This document shows, one piece after another, positions 25,478 to 33,868 of a stretch of DNA of 64,000 nucleotides (the first letter of the stretch is position 1; every line of letters begins with the position of its first letter). The stretch spans positions 86,795-150,794 of the forward strand of contig CAYYEP010000001.1 of the NCBI GenBank assembly GCA_964470995.1. Reading direction: 5' to 3'. Position numbers and translations under genes: made by a program. The notes under the pieces were generated by a model. That model worked only from the letters and a program-made list of their open reading frames with translations. It did no database searches and was not told where the DNA came from. Source of the stretch: UBA5738 sp964470995. GTDB taxonomy: Bacteria; Patescibacteriota; Minisyncoccia; Minisyncoccales; UBA5738.

Positions 25478-27091
25478 TTACATTTTTTCGGGAGCAGAAA
25501 TCCCCAGAAGCGCCAATGAATTTGCCAAGACAGCCTTGGTTGAATATGCCAGAGCCAGCCGGGCGCGGGTCAGTTTGGCGTCTGTACCAATAACCTGGCA
25601 TTCGCCGTAGAATTTATGAAAGCTGGCCGCAAGTTCGGTGGCGTACAGGCAAACTCTTTGCACCTGATAATCGCGGGCGGTATCCTGGACAATTTCGGGC
25701 AGGCGCAACAAATCTTTTATTAGCGCGGTTTCGGCCGGGTGCTGTAAAAGCTTGAAATCCGCGGTTAGGGCAGTAATTTTTTTGGCTTTTGCTTTTCTTA
25801 ATATACTGGCGATGCGCGCGTGGGCGTATTGCACATAAAAAACCGGCGAATCACTGGAACGCTGTTTGGCAAGATTCACATCGAATTCCATCTGCGATTG
25901 CAAAGAATTTTGCAGATAGAAAAATCGGGCGGCATCTACGCCAACCTCATCAATAAGCCAATTGAGCGAAATGATGTTCCCTTCCCTCTTGGAGATTTTG
26001 CCGCCCTTAATGGTCACGATCTGACAGATCAACACTTCGAATTCGCCCTTATAACCCAAAATATCCATCACGGCTTTCATGCGCGGCACATGGCCTTGGT
26101 GGTCGGCGCCCCAAATGTCGATGATAAATTTAAAACCGCGCTTCATTTTATCGAGATGATACGCAATATCCGACAGGAAATAGGTGGGGCTGCCGTTGGC
26201 GCGCAATAGCACTTCGTCTTTCTGACCATATTTAGACATATCCAGCCAATAAGCGTCGTCTTTGGCAACAACCAGCCCTTTCTTTTTGAGAATATCATAG
26301 GTTTTCATTACCAGACGATCCCTATATAAGATCTCTTCAGACATCCATCTATCGAACTTTATTTTTAAATCCTTTTCCACGAATTTCTTCAGATCCTTGA
26401 CAACCTGGCCGGCTAAAAAATATCCCGCGTCGGTTTCGGAATGGATTAGGGAAAGCTTGGCCTGAAGCGAGGCAATCTTATCCTTCAGATAAGGAGAAAG
26501 ATAGGCAACCCCATTGCCCAGGGCGGTAGCGCCCAGAGCTTGGATCTGCTTGGAAACCTTGGCGTCGTTGATGTAATATTCGCGATCAACTTTGTAACCG
26601 GCGGCCGACAAAACATTGCTTAACGCGTCGCCGTAGAACGCGCTACGACCGTTGCCTACGTGCAACTGACCCGAAGGGTTGGCGGAAATGAATTCAATCT
26701 GGGTTTTTTTGCCCCTTCCGGCGTTCACGCGGCCGTATTTGGCGCCGGCGCGAATAATCGCCGCCGCCTCCGAAGCCAGATATCCGGGCGACAAAACGAA
26801 GTTGATAAAACCGGGAGCGGCAGTATTAACGGCGGAAAAATGTTTGGCGAAATTTTTGTCTTTTTTGATCTCTTCGGCGATGGCTACGGCAATTTCCATT
26901 GGATTCCTTTTGAGGGTACGCGCCAGCCGCATCGCAACATTGGAAGAATAATCTCCGTGGATCCGATCCTTACAGGGACTGGCCGACTTACATTCCCCCG
27001 CCAAGCTTCCGTCGCTAATAATAAAAATTCCGGTATTGGCCAGCCGTTTCAAAGCCTTAAGGGTTATATCATTAACAATTTGGCGTACCAT
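25478..27091 (-). CDS. argS: Arginyl-tRNA synthetase
   Basis: A 537-residue class Ia synthetase charging tRNA-Arg. It has the N-terminal Add-1 domain (residues 1-100, with DYSSNVAM), the HIGH equivalent SGQLHVGNGR near residue 140, YYINDAK, and the C-terminal DALR anticodon-binding domain ending RLALAYSTKAVLANSLALLGI. As in most ArgRS, no canonical KMSKS is present; KGGKISKREGN near 371 occupies that position. Single gene with its own terminator. The matching tRNA-Arg(UCG) is at 59129. Confidence 0.96.
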   Translation of the reverse strand: MVRQIVNDITLKALKRLANTGIFIISDGSLAGECKSASPCKDRIHGDYSSNVAMRLARTLKRNPMEIAVAIAEEIKKDKNFAKHFSAVNTAAPGFINFVLSPGYLASEAAAIIRAGAKYGRVNAGRGKKTQIEFISANPSGQLHVGNGRSAFYGDALSNVLSAAGYKVDREYYINDAKVSKQIQALGATALGNGVAYLSPYLKDKIASLQAKLSLIHSETDAGYFLAGQVVKDLKKFVEKDLKIKFDRWMSEEILYRDRLVMKTYDILKKKGLVVAKDDAYWLDMSKYGQKDEVLLRANGSPTYFLSDIAYHLDKMKRGFKFIIDIWGADHQGHVPRMKAVMDILGYKGEFEVLICQIVTIKGGKISKREGNIISLNWLIDEVGVDAARFFYLQNSLQSQMEFDVNLAKQRSSDSPVFYVQYAHARIASILRKAKAKKITALTADFKLLQHPAETALIKDLLRLPEIVQDTARDYQVQRVCLYATELAASFHKFYGECQVIGTDAKLTRARLALAYSTKAVLANSLALLGISAPEKM

Positions 27092-27280
27092 TGATTTTGA
27101 TTAAAATATCATGAAAAAACGGGCTATGCTCCGCGATTACAGCTTAGCTTAAATGAGCTAAAAATAAAAATTTTTGTTGCTGCCATCTTCATATATTTTA
27201 AATTTATTAACATAATTTATTTTTTTGTCAAGACTAACTTAAACAAGGGTTTTGGGCTAGAATGAAGCAGAATCAAGCTT

Positions 27281-27745
27281 ATGAAGGTATTCGCCGAAAA
27301 CAGAAAAGCGAGTTACAACTACGAGATCATCGAAAGATTCGAGGCCGGAGTGATGTTAAACGGCCAGGAAGCCAAATCGATCAAAACCCGGGGATTATCC
27401 CTGACAGGCTCCTATGTAATCGTCAAACCGGACGGGGTTTTTTGGTTTGGCGCCAAAATCCACCCCTATCAGCCGGCCAACGCGGGCGCGGATTACCACG
27501 AAGAACGGGACCGCAAGCTTTTATTGCATAAATCCGAGATTCAGCGTTTAGCCGGAATCGCTTCCCAAAAAGGCTTGACTTTTGTGCCTCTTCGGTTATA
27601 TACTAAAGAGCATTATGAAGGCTCCGGCAAAGTGAAGCTGGAGTTTGGAGTTTGCCGTGGCAAAAAAAAATTCGACAAGCGCGAATCAATCAAGAAACGC
27701 GACATTGACCGCGAAATTAAACGGGCGTACGGGAAATACGTTTAA
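27281..27745 (+). CDS. smpB: SsrA-binding protein SmpB
   Basis: A 154-residue RNA-binding protein that delivers tmRNA to stalled ribosomes. Family motifs: AENRKASYNYEIIERFEAG, LNGQEAKSIKTRGLSLTGSYV, AGADYHEERDRKLLLHKSEI, and the basic C-terminal tail (RGKKKFDKRESIKKRDIDREIKR) that folds in the decoding centre. It lies 99 nt upstream of the tmRNA gene on the same strand. Confidence 0.96.
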   Translation: MKVFAENRKASYNYEIIERFEAGVMLNGQEAKSIKTRGLSLTGSYVIVKPDGVFWFGAKIHPYQPANAGADYHEERDRKLLLHKSEIQRLAGIASQKGLTFVPLRLYTKEHYEGSGKVKLEFGVCRGKKKFDKRESIKKRDIDREIKRAYGKYV

Positions 27746-27844
27746 TTTCGAGTGATTTATGAATCGCAATTTAAGGTTTATGAATAAATTTAAATTCGTA
27801 TTTATTCATAAATCATGAATTGTAAATCATGATTCGTTGTTTTT

Positions 27845-28207
27845 GGGGATGTAAGGCTTCGATGGTTTATCGGCCAACCGGCCGCAAGCCAAGTTGCTAA
27901 ATCTTGTAAAAATTAGCGAAAATCAAAAGTGCCAAATCGAATACATTCGCTTTTAGCGCTCCGGAATTAGTTTACGCCTAGTAGACTGCCGGTGTCCGGC
28001 AGACGGATTCTCCATTAAATTTGCCGGGCATAACCTTTTGGAGATAGATGGTTCTCCCCTGCCCCAGGGAATCATTGAAAACAAAACGGGCAAAGGACTT
28101 GGAGTTTTTGTCGGATTTCTTATTCCAGGCCCCAAACAAACCCGACTAAGCTTGTAGAAACCGCTTGACTGGTTTCCCAGATACGGGTTCAAGTCCCGCC
28201 GTCTCCA
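27845..28207 (+). tRNA. ssrA: tmRNA (ssrA)
   Basis: The 5' end GGGGATGTAAGGCTTCGATGG and 3' end GGGTTCAAGTCCCGCCGTCTCC close into the alanine-type acceptor (GGGGAUG with CGUCUCC, including G-U pairs); the T-loop is standard. A tag frame starts at the resume codon GCC 27931 and ends with tandem TAG TAG at 27979: AKSNTFAFSAPELVYA. Pseudoknot-like complementary runs follow (GCCGGTGTCCGGC and others). CCA is not encoded. Listed as tRNA type because it is partly tRNA-like. Confidence 0.92.
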
Positions 28208-28271
28208 CATAATTTTGCAAATCAAAATTCCATTTAATAACTGATAGTTTATCAGTCAAATAGAAAAAGGA

Positions 28272-28775
28272 GTGTTTAAAAAACCATTAATCAATAATCA
28301 AATACGGGCATCGCAGGTAAGATTGATCGATGAGGCCGACCACCAAATAGGCGTTATTTCGTTGAAGGAAGCGTTGGAAATGGCTTGGGCAAAGCATCTC
28401 GACCTGGTGCAGGTAACCGATAAGGTAAGCCCGCCGGTAGCAAGGATAACGGATTACGGCAAATATCTTTATTCCCTGCAAAAGAAAGACAAGGGAAAAC
28501 GAACCAGCGAGGTGAAAAGCATCCGCCTAACCTATAATATTTCCCCGCATGATATGGAAACGCGCGCCGGCCAGGCAAAGAAATTCCTCGAGAAGGGCGA
28601 CAAGGTTAAAATCGATTTAAGATTGAGAGGCCGAGAAAAAGCATTCGCCAATCTTTCAAAAGAAAAAGTGGGCCAATTCTTGGAAATTTTGGGCAAATCC
28701 ATGCCCTACAAAATTGACCAAGAGATAAAGAGGGAGATGGGCGGATTCAACATGATCATCTCCAAGGGGCAATAA
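28272..28775 (+). CDS. infC: Translation initiation factor IF-3
   Basis: A protein of about 167 residues with the N-terminal domain (INNQIRASQVRLID...GVISLKEALEMAW), DYGKYLY, the linker helix, and the C-terminal domain with SIRLTYNISPHDMETR and KVKIDLRLRGREKAF. No ATG exists in frame before residue 38, so initiation must use a non-AUG codon. GTG 28272 is listed, but its G is the last base of the AAGGAG itself, which is poor spacing. ATA 28260, TTA or ATC downstream are alternatives. A 7-bp hairpin (28239-28256) precedes it. IF-3 genes classically use rare start codons for autoregulation. First gene of infC-rpmI-rplT. Confidence 0.95.
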   Translation: MFKKPLINNQIRASQVRLIDEADHQIGVISLKEALEMAWAKHLDLVQVTDKVSPPVARITDYGKYLYSLQKKDKGKRTSEVKSIRLTYNISPHDMETRAGQAKKFLEKGDKVKIDLRLRGREKAFANLSKEKVGQFLEILGKSMPYKIDQEIKREMGGFNMIISKGQ

Positions 28776-28820
28776 AATACAACCATAAAATCCAAACGGA
28801 ATTTTACAGTAACAAAGATT

Positions 28821-29006
28821 ATGAAAACAAGAAAATCGATAACCAAACGCTTCAAGATCACCAAGAACGGCAAGATCATGAGAAGAGCGACAGGCCAAAA
28901 CCATCTGCGCTCGAAAAAATCCGGGAATACCGTGCGCGCCGGACGCAAATGGGTACCACTCAACGAATCGGAAGCCAAAAAGATAAGAAAACTGATCGTA
29001 AAGTAA
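28821..29006 (+). CDS. rpmI: Large-subunit ribosomal protein bL35
   Basis: A 61-residue basic protein with the family pattern KTRKSITKRFKITKNGKIMRR, GQNHLRSKKS and a C-terminal KKIRKL. It binds 23S rRNA in the 50S subunit. Located 45 nt after infC in the conserved infC-rpmI-rplT order. Confidence 0.95.
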   Translation: MKTRKSITKRFKITKNGKIMRRATGQNHLRSKKSGNTVRAGRKWVPLNESEAKKIRKLIVK

Positions 29007-29128
29007 AATTAAGCTGCTGAAATTTGTTGAAACTTGCTTCGCGAAATTATTAGAAATTTAACGCATTAATGCGGCTGCAACCAATTTCTATAAATTTCAA
29101 CCAATTTCCATAAATTTCCAATATAACC

Positions 29129-29473
29129 ATGTCACGCGTAAAAAGAGGAACACTGCACCATAAAAGAAGAGCCAACATCATCGAGTACACCAAGGGCTTC
29201 CGCTGGGGGCGCAAATCGAAAGTGGCCGCGGCCAAGCAGGCGATGATGAAGGCGTTGAGCTATAACTACCGCGACCGCAAGAATAAAAAACGCGAATTCC
29301 GCTCCCTGTGGAACATCCACATCAACGCGGTCTGCCGCGCCAACGGAATGAACTACAGCCGGTTCATCGGCGCCCTCAAGAAGAATAACATCGCTATCGA
29401 CCGCAAGATCCTATCACAATTCAGCGCCAAGAACCCGAAGATATTCGAAGCGATCATTGCGAAGGTAAAATAA
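29129..29473 (+). CDS. rplT: Large-subunit ribosomal protein bL20
   Basis: A 114-residue protein with SRVKRGTLHHKRRANII, the long basic helix (KGFRWGRKSKVAAAKQAMMKA), YRDRKNKKREFRSLWNIHINA and a globular C-terminus; it binds 23S rRNA early in assembly. The 122-nt gap before it holds an ACGCATTAATGCG hairpin and two near-identical CCAATTTC-ATAAATTTC units that could contribute to feedback control. A strong terminator follows. Confidence 0.96.
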   Translation: MSRVKRGTLHHKRRANIIEYTKGFRWGRKSKVAAAKQAMMKALSYNYRDRKNKKREFRSLWNIHINAVCRANGMNYSRFIGALKKNNIAIDRKILSQFSAKNPKIFEAIIAKVK

Positions 29474-29484
29474 TTTTGAATTTT

Positions 29485-29510
29485 AAAAACACCCCCTCGG
29501 GGGTGTTTTG
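29485..29510 (+). terminator. Intrinsic terminator of infC-rpmI-rplT
   Basis: AAAACACCCCC / GGGGGTGTTTT, loop TC-type, with a T-run; 12 nt after the rplT stop. Confidence 0.88.
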
Positions 29511-29526
29511 GTTATTATCGAAAAGA

Positions 29527-29592
29527 TGAATCTCCCCGGGACAAACGCTACGGGATCTTGGTTGAACCGCCTTCCGCTTTGCTCCAGGCGTC
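29527..29592. repeat. Second copy of the dispersed intergenic repeat
   Basis: Shares AATCTCCCCGGG near its start and then a nearly identical block (GGTTGAACCGCCTTCCGC, TTGCTCCAGGCGTC) with 13548-13612. It is the only other copy I found in the window. Confidence 0.6.
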
Positions 29593-29620
29593 AATAAAAA
29601 AGCACAACGTGTCCAGCGGT

Positions 29621-29941
29621 TTATTCCGGCTTCCGTTGCGCTTTAATGTTTTTGCGGCTCTTGCGGCTGGCCATATAATAATCCTTCCGTGTCCCGCGGG
29701 TGACGTATTGTATCCACTTGATAATATGAACGTCATACTTCTCCGCCGATTTACATTTGCGCCAAGGTTCTTCGACGCAAATCACGTCCTCTCCCCCGCG
29801 GGTAACTATAGCATTCAAATAAACCATCACACGGCCGTTTGCAAAGACACTGACCGCTTCGATCTGACCCAGTGCGGTAAGAAAACGATAATCATCAGGG
29901 GTTTCAATCAAGTTCACTATTAAGCAAGCATCGTCTACCAA
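29621..29941 (-). CDS. Hypothetical protein (106 residues)
   Basis: TTG start at 29941 preceded at five nt by GAGGTG within AGAGGTGA, a convincing ribosome-binding site that favours this frame over the longer plus-strand frame. The N-terminal 80 residues look folded (LIVNLIETPDDYRFLTALGQIEA, VICVEEPWRK); the C-terminus is very basic (ASRKSRKNIKAQRKPE), suggesting nucleic-acid contact. No recognised family and no clear operon partner. Confidence 0.55.
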   Translation of the reverse strand: MVDDACLIVNLIETPDDYRFLTALGQIEAVSVFANGRVMVYLNAIVTRGGEDVICVEEPWRKCKSAEKYDVHIIKWIQYVTRGTRKDYYMASRKSRKNIKAQRKPE

Positions 29942-30012
29942 TCGTTCACCTCTTTTATCCCGCCAAAAAGGACTAACTAAAGATTAACACGATAAGAGGG
30001 CGCGAACAAACC

Positions 30013-30546
30013 TTATTGGTATAATTCGTTATTTTCCAATTGCAGCAATGCGGCGGCTATCGCTTGTTTGGCGGTTTCTTTGCGGTTCCAGCGGCCGCGC
30101 GTCAGAATGCCGATTGCCCCCTCGGATGATCCAACTCTGGGGTTATCGGTCAAACCAAGCATATGAAAGGCCTGATTGATATCAAAGCCTTTTTTAACAA
30201 GTTCTATGGCTTTGGGCGGATATTCGAACGCCGCTGAAGTCCCGAGATAATATTTTTTGCCGTCGTAAAAGGCACAAATGCCAATATTCATACAACCAGT
30301 AAGCGTGTCCGGGACATCCATCAACCCATCCTCGATACCTACGGAAAAATCGCAATCTTTGAAAGCGGCTTTAGCGCGATTCTTCGCACCGCGCACCGTT
30401 TCCCTCAAGCTTTTGGGCTGGTTGCCAACAAAAGAACCGGTGTCGACACCTTCGACTAGGCATTCGCCAAGAAAGGCGCTGGCAGCTACAACTTCGCGTA
30501 AAGCTTCCACTTTAACCTTATTGGCGGTTCCGATCTTTATTTTCAT
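30013..30546 (-). CDS. DUF84 inosine/xanthosine triphosphatase (YjjX family)
   Basis: A 177-residue house-cleaning nucleotidase. N-terminal IGTANKVKVEALREVV is the family's phosphate-binding start, and AKNRAKAA...SVGIEDGL (residues about 55-75) and SSEGAIGILTRGRWNRKE near the C-terminus are its conserved blocks. It hydrolyses ITP/XTP or oxidised nucleotides to keep them out of nucleic acids. The length matches E. coli YjjX (170). It lies 24 nt downstream of a HAD phosphatase gene, a plausible partner. Confidence 0.87.
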   Translation of the reverse strand: MKIKIGTANKVKVEALREVVAASAFLGECLVEGVDTGSFVGNQPKSLRETVRGAKNRAKAAFKDCDFSVGIEDGLMDVPDTLTGCMNIGICAFYDGKKYYLGTSAAFEYPPKAIELVKKGFDINQAFHMLGLTDNPRVGSSEGAIGILTRGRWNRKETAKQAIAAALLQLENNELYQ

Positions 30547-30570
30547 AATGCTTAATAGTATTAGCGATAA

Positions 30571-31251
30571 TCAGAAGGCCGCAAGCGCGGCAAGCACACC
30601 TTCGGGGGCGGCAACGATCCACCCGTTGCGATCAGCCAAGGCGCGCAATCCGGAACTGGGATTTACGCAAACCGGGCAAGCGACTTTGGCAAGCATTCCC
30701 GCGTCATTTTCGGTATCCCCCAACCCGATAGAGCCGGCGGCATCGTAGCGTGCCAGGATATTTTGAGCCTCAATAGCTTTATTGGCGGCGGTAAGCAGTG
30801 ATTGTTTTATAGTACCATTGCAGATTCCGCCGGCAACACCCATCTTAGCCGAGGCGAAACCGTCCAACAAGAAAACTTCGCTTACGGCCTGCGCCAGAAA
30901 ATCGAGATTGGCGGTTACCAAATAGAAGTCGTGAGTGGGATGGTAAACGGAGCGCAATTTTGAAAAATACGGGTAAAAAATATCGCCGCGGGCGGCAAAA
31001 AAATCCCGGGCATCGGCAACCAAATAACCGTAATCCTGCCCGGCAAGATAGCTTGCCCAAACCGTCAGGGCTTCGGAAGACGCTTCGTTATAGCTTAACT
31101 CACCCCGGTCGTATTGGGCGCGGATCGCCAGCCGCTTTTCCTGCGCGTTGGGCGAGATAATTCCCTTTTTTATGTGGTGCGCGACCAATTCGTACATTAG
31201 AGAATCGCGCGTAAGAGTCAAATCCAAATCAGAGAGTATAACCGATTTCAT
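30571..31251 (-). CDS. HAD-superfamily (IB-like) phosphatase
   Basis: A 226-residue phosphohydrolase. Motif I is LSDLDLTLT (nucleophile Asp 8, acid/base Asp 10), motif II is the VTANL threonine, motif III is a lysine near residue 144, and motif IV is GLGDTENDAGML. A helical cap lies between motifs I and II (residues 20-90), as in the phosphoserine phosphatase-like subfamily (IB). Substrate not determinable. It directly precedes the DUF84 nucleotidase gene on the same strand. Confidence 0.87.
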   Translation of the reverse strand: MKSVILSDLDLTLTRDSLMYELVAHHIKKGIISPNAQEKRLAIRAQYDRGELSYNEASSEALTVWASYLAGQDYGYLVADARDFFAARGDIFYPYFSKLRSVYHPTHDFYLVTANLDFLAQAVSEVFLLDGFASAKMGVAGGICNGTIKQSLLTAANKAIEAQNILARYDAAGSIGLGDTENDAGMLAKVACPVCVNPSSGLRALADRNGWIVAAPEGVLAALAAF

Positions 31252-31271
31252 AAGGATTAATTCATAATCAA

Positions 31272-31294
31272 AAAACGGCCCCGAAGAACCGCTT
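31272..31294 (-). terminator. Intrinsic terminator with UUCG loop
   Basis: On the minus strand CGGTTC-TTCG-GGGCCG followed by TTTTTTG. The stem needs two G-U pairs, so it is directional. Located 20 nt after the stop at 31315. Confidence 0.75.
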
Positions 31295-31314
31295 CTTGTT
31301 TAACATTTATTGGC

Positions 31315-31827
31315 TTATTTAATCAAGTCTCCGGCCGGAATATCGTCGGCGATAATTCCCTCCACATTAAACACGAACGATTGGGTTTGCGCCGCGCAGG
31401 CGGCACCGGACTTGCAGACGCCAGTGGCGTTTAAAACCGCCTTTCCGGAATGTACTATCTGGTAAACTGCCTGCGATCTTTCGTCGGTTAGTTCGACCTC
31501 CCTCTCGGCCAATACGGTCTCGTCGCTGGATTTGATATCCCAAGTATAATCGGCGCCCAACATCAACACCAAATTCTTTCCAGGGGTGAGTTTAGCAGAC
31601 TGGCCGTTATCATCCATTGTTATCCGCAGGGGAATCTCGCCTTCGGCTAATTGCAATTCCCGGCCAACTTCGCGGGCAATTTGGGTTTCGGTTTTAACTT
31701 CTTTGGGCTGGTCCACCACACTCACCGGCGGTTCCGTTTTTTTACCGCTCTGCATCGCGATTACGATACCAATAACCACTATCAATATCACCGCACCAAC
31801 AACATAATATGTAGTTTTTTTATCCAT
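31315..31827 (-). CDS. Membrane-anchored hypothetical protein (170 residues)
   Basis: One N-terminal membrane helix (residues about 7-25), then a Lys/Glu/Pro-rich linker and a beta-rich extracytoplasmic domain. The domain contains AKLTPGKNLVLMLGADYTWDI and a Cys pair (CKSGAAC) that could form a disulfide. This resembles a cupredoxin- or Ig-like secreted domain but carries no metal-ligand set that I can identify. It has its own terminator and lies downstream of alaS. Confidence 0.68.
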   Translation of the reverse strand: MDKKTTYYVVGAVILIVVIGIVIAMQSGKKTEPPVSVVDQPKEVKTETQIAREVGRELQLAEGEIPLRITMDDNGQSAKLTPGKNLVLMLGADYTWDIKSSDETVLAEREVELTDERSQAVYQIVHSGKAVLNATGVCKSGAACAAQTQSFVFNVEGIIADDIPAGDLIK

Positions 31828-31901
31828 AAATATATAAAACGTTTATAACGCTTACTGTTATTTTAACAGTATTTAAAATCCGCGCAAATAATAGTTGTGG
31901 A

Positions 31902-33758
31902 TTAATCTAGGGTTGCTTTGATGCGGCGCACGCCGGAAGACGAGCTTTCTTCTTTAACAATCCTAAAATGGCCAAGCTTGCCGGTACTGCCAACGTGCGG
32001 GCCGCCGCAAATTTCTTTGGAAAAATCACCGGCGGAATAAACCGTAACACGGTCACCGTATTTGGAACCAAACACCCCCATAGCCCCGCAATCGCGAGCC
32101 TGGCCGAGACTCATTTCTTCGCGGACAACCGGGGTATCTTTTCGTATCTGTTCATTAACCAGGTCTTCGACCTGTTTTATCTGTTCGGGGGTCATTTTAT
32201 CCGGATGCGAGAAATCGAAACGCAAACGCTCGACGGTAATATTGGAACCGCGCTGTACAACATGCCCGCCCAAAACCCGGCGCAATGCCGCCAACATCAA
32301 ATGTGCGGCGGTGTGCAATTTGGTAGTTTGTTCGCTTGCGTCGGCTAACCCGCCCTTGAACATACCGGCGCTGGCGGTGCGGGAAAGTACCTGATGTTTT
32401 TTTAAATCTTCCTTGAATTCGCTTTCCGCTTGAACGGCAATCGCAACACCCCACTCTTTTGCGATCTCAAGGCTTAATTCCAGCGGGAAACCGAAACTTT
32501 GGTAAAGGTCGAATAAAAGTTTTCCCGAAAGACTGGAATTCCCTGCGGCCATTTTTTTAAAAACTTTCAAACCTTCATGGATGGTGCGGCGGAATTTGGT
32601 TTCTTCTTTTTCCAGTTCCGCTTGGACGGTTTGGAGATTGAGATCGTAAATACCGGCGTAAGCATCGCACACCGCGACGGCAATTTCGGCCAAAAAATTC
32701 TTTTCTATTCCCAATTGCTGGCCCTTGGCAATGGCCCGACGGACCAGGCGGCGGGTAAAATATCCTTGGGCTTTGTTGGATGAAACCACGCCATCGGCAA
32801 TCAAAAAGACCGCGGCGCGGATATGGTCGGCAATTATTCGCATTGCCGCCGTGGTTTTCGGATCGGAACCGTAGGTTTTGCCGGAAAGCTGTTCAATCTT
32901 TTTGATTGCCGGAAAGAGCAAATCAATCTTAAAAGCATCCGGATCGTTGACCGACGCCGCGGCGACGCGCTCCAATCCCCCACCAAAGTCAACATTATGG
33001 CGATCCATTTTTACCACCGCCCCGCCGCGCTTAACATATTCCATAAAAACATTATTGCCGATCTCCAGGAACCGGCCGCAATCGCAGTTGACGTGGCATG
33101 GCTCATTGCGCCAGGGAGAATTTTCGTGCAATTTCAGGTGTGCGCCGAAATCCCAGAACATTTCCGAATCCGGGCCGCCCAGCTCGCCTTCCGGCATGGC
33201 AGCCGGCTTTCCCGACCGCGACCACCAGTTTTTTGACTCGCCGTAATAAAAAATTTTTTCGTTTGGCGCCATTGGGTGTTTGCCGCCATCGACATCGAGA
33301 GCGGCGATCCCCGCGGTAGCAAACATATCTTTCCAAATTTGCACAGTTTCCGCATCGCGGGGCACGCCGCATTCGGGCGAGCCGCCAAACGCAGTCACAT
33401 AAATGTTTTTCGGGTCCAGACCCACCTCTTTGGTTAGAAACTCGAACATCCACGCGATCTGTTCCTTTTTGAAAAAGTCGTTCAACGACCAGTTTCCCAA
33501 CATCTCAAAAAAAGTCATGTGGCGGTTATCGCCCACCTCTTCGATATCCTGGGTACGAAAACATTTTTGCGAATTGGCAATGCGCGCGCCAAGGGGATGT
33601 TTTTGCCCCAAAAGGTAAGGGATCATCTGTTGCATCCCGGCGCTGGTAAACAAAGTCGACGGGTCGTTGTCGGGCACCAATCCGCAGGAAGGGATGATCG
33701 CGCACCCCTTTTTTTTGAAATATTCAAGATATTTTTGGCGGATTTCGGAAGTATTCAT
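31902..33758 (-). CDS. alaS: Alanyl-tRNA synthetase, short form lacking C-Ala
   Basis: 618 residues against about 875 in E. coli. Present: the class II catalytic core (FKKKGCAIIPSCGLVPDNDPSTLFTSAGMQQM; NRHMTFFEMLGNWS), the tRNA-recognition helical domain, and the editing domain with HTAAH near residue 487 and the C-G-G-P-H zinc site near 592. The chain stops right after the editing domain (SSSGVRRIKATL), so the oligomerisation and C-Ala domain is absent. Likely a monomer. The gene is adjacent to the IS30 element. Confidence 0.96.
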   Translation of the reverse strand: MNTSEIRQKYLEYFKKKGCAIIPSCGLVPDNDPSTLFTSAGMQQMIPYLLGQKHPLGARIANSQKCFRTQDIEEVGDNRHMTFFEMLGNWSLNDFFKKEQIAWMFEFLTKEVGLDPKNIYVTAFGGSPECGVPRDAETVQIWKDMFATAGIAALDVDGGKHPMAPNEKIFYYGESKNWWSRSGKPAAMPEGELGGPDSEMFWDFGAHLKLHENSPWRNEPCHVNCDCGRFLEIGNNVFMEYVKRGGAVVKMDRHNVDFGGGLERVAAASVNDPDAFKIDLLFPAIKKIEQLSGKTYGSDPKTTAAMRIIADHIRAAVFLIADGVVSSNKAQGYFTRRLVRRAIAKGQQLGIEKNFLAEIAVAVCDAYAGIYDLNLQTVQAELEKEETKFRRTIHEGLKVFKKMAAGNSSLSGKLLFDLYQSFGFPLELSLEIAKEWGVAIAVQAESEFKEDLKKHQVLSRTASAGMFKGGLADASEQTTKLHTAAHLMLAALRRVLGGHVVQRGSNITVERLRFDFSHPDKMTPEQIKQVEDLVNEQIRKDTPVVREEMSLGQARDCGAMGVFGSKYGDRVTVYSAGDFSKEICGGPHVGSTGKLGHFRIVKEESSSSGVRRIKATLD

Positions 33759-33868
33759 AGATTTTTATTATCCTACACATTAGCAAAAAAACCTGCCTTG
33801 TTAAACATTGACAAAAATAATGATTTATTTAATATTTAAGCGGAGTTGATTACCTACCCGCACCCCTC

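Noticed and set aside
27953..28225. 90-codon minus-strand frame containing an RRRDLNPY-type motif
   Set aside because: It is the antisense of the tmRNA 3' end; this motif is typical of reversed tRNA-like sequence.
29558..29923. 121-codon plus-strand frame
   Set aside because: It overlaps the dispersed repeat and is antisense to the 106-residue gene with an AGAGGTG ribosome-binding site.
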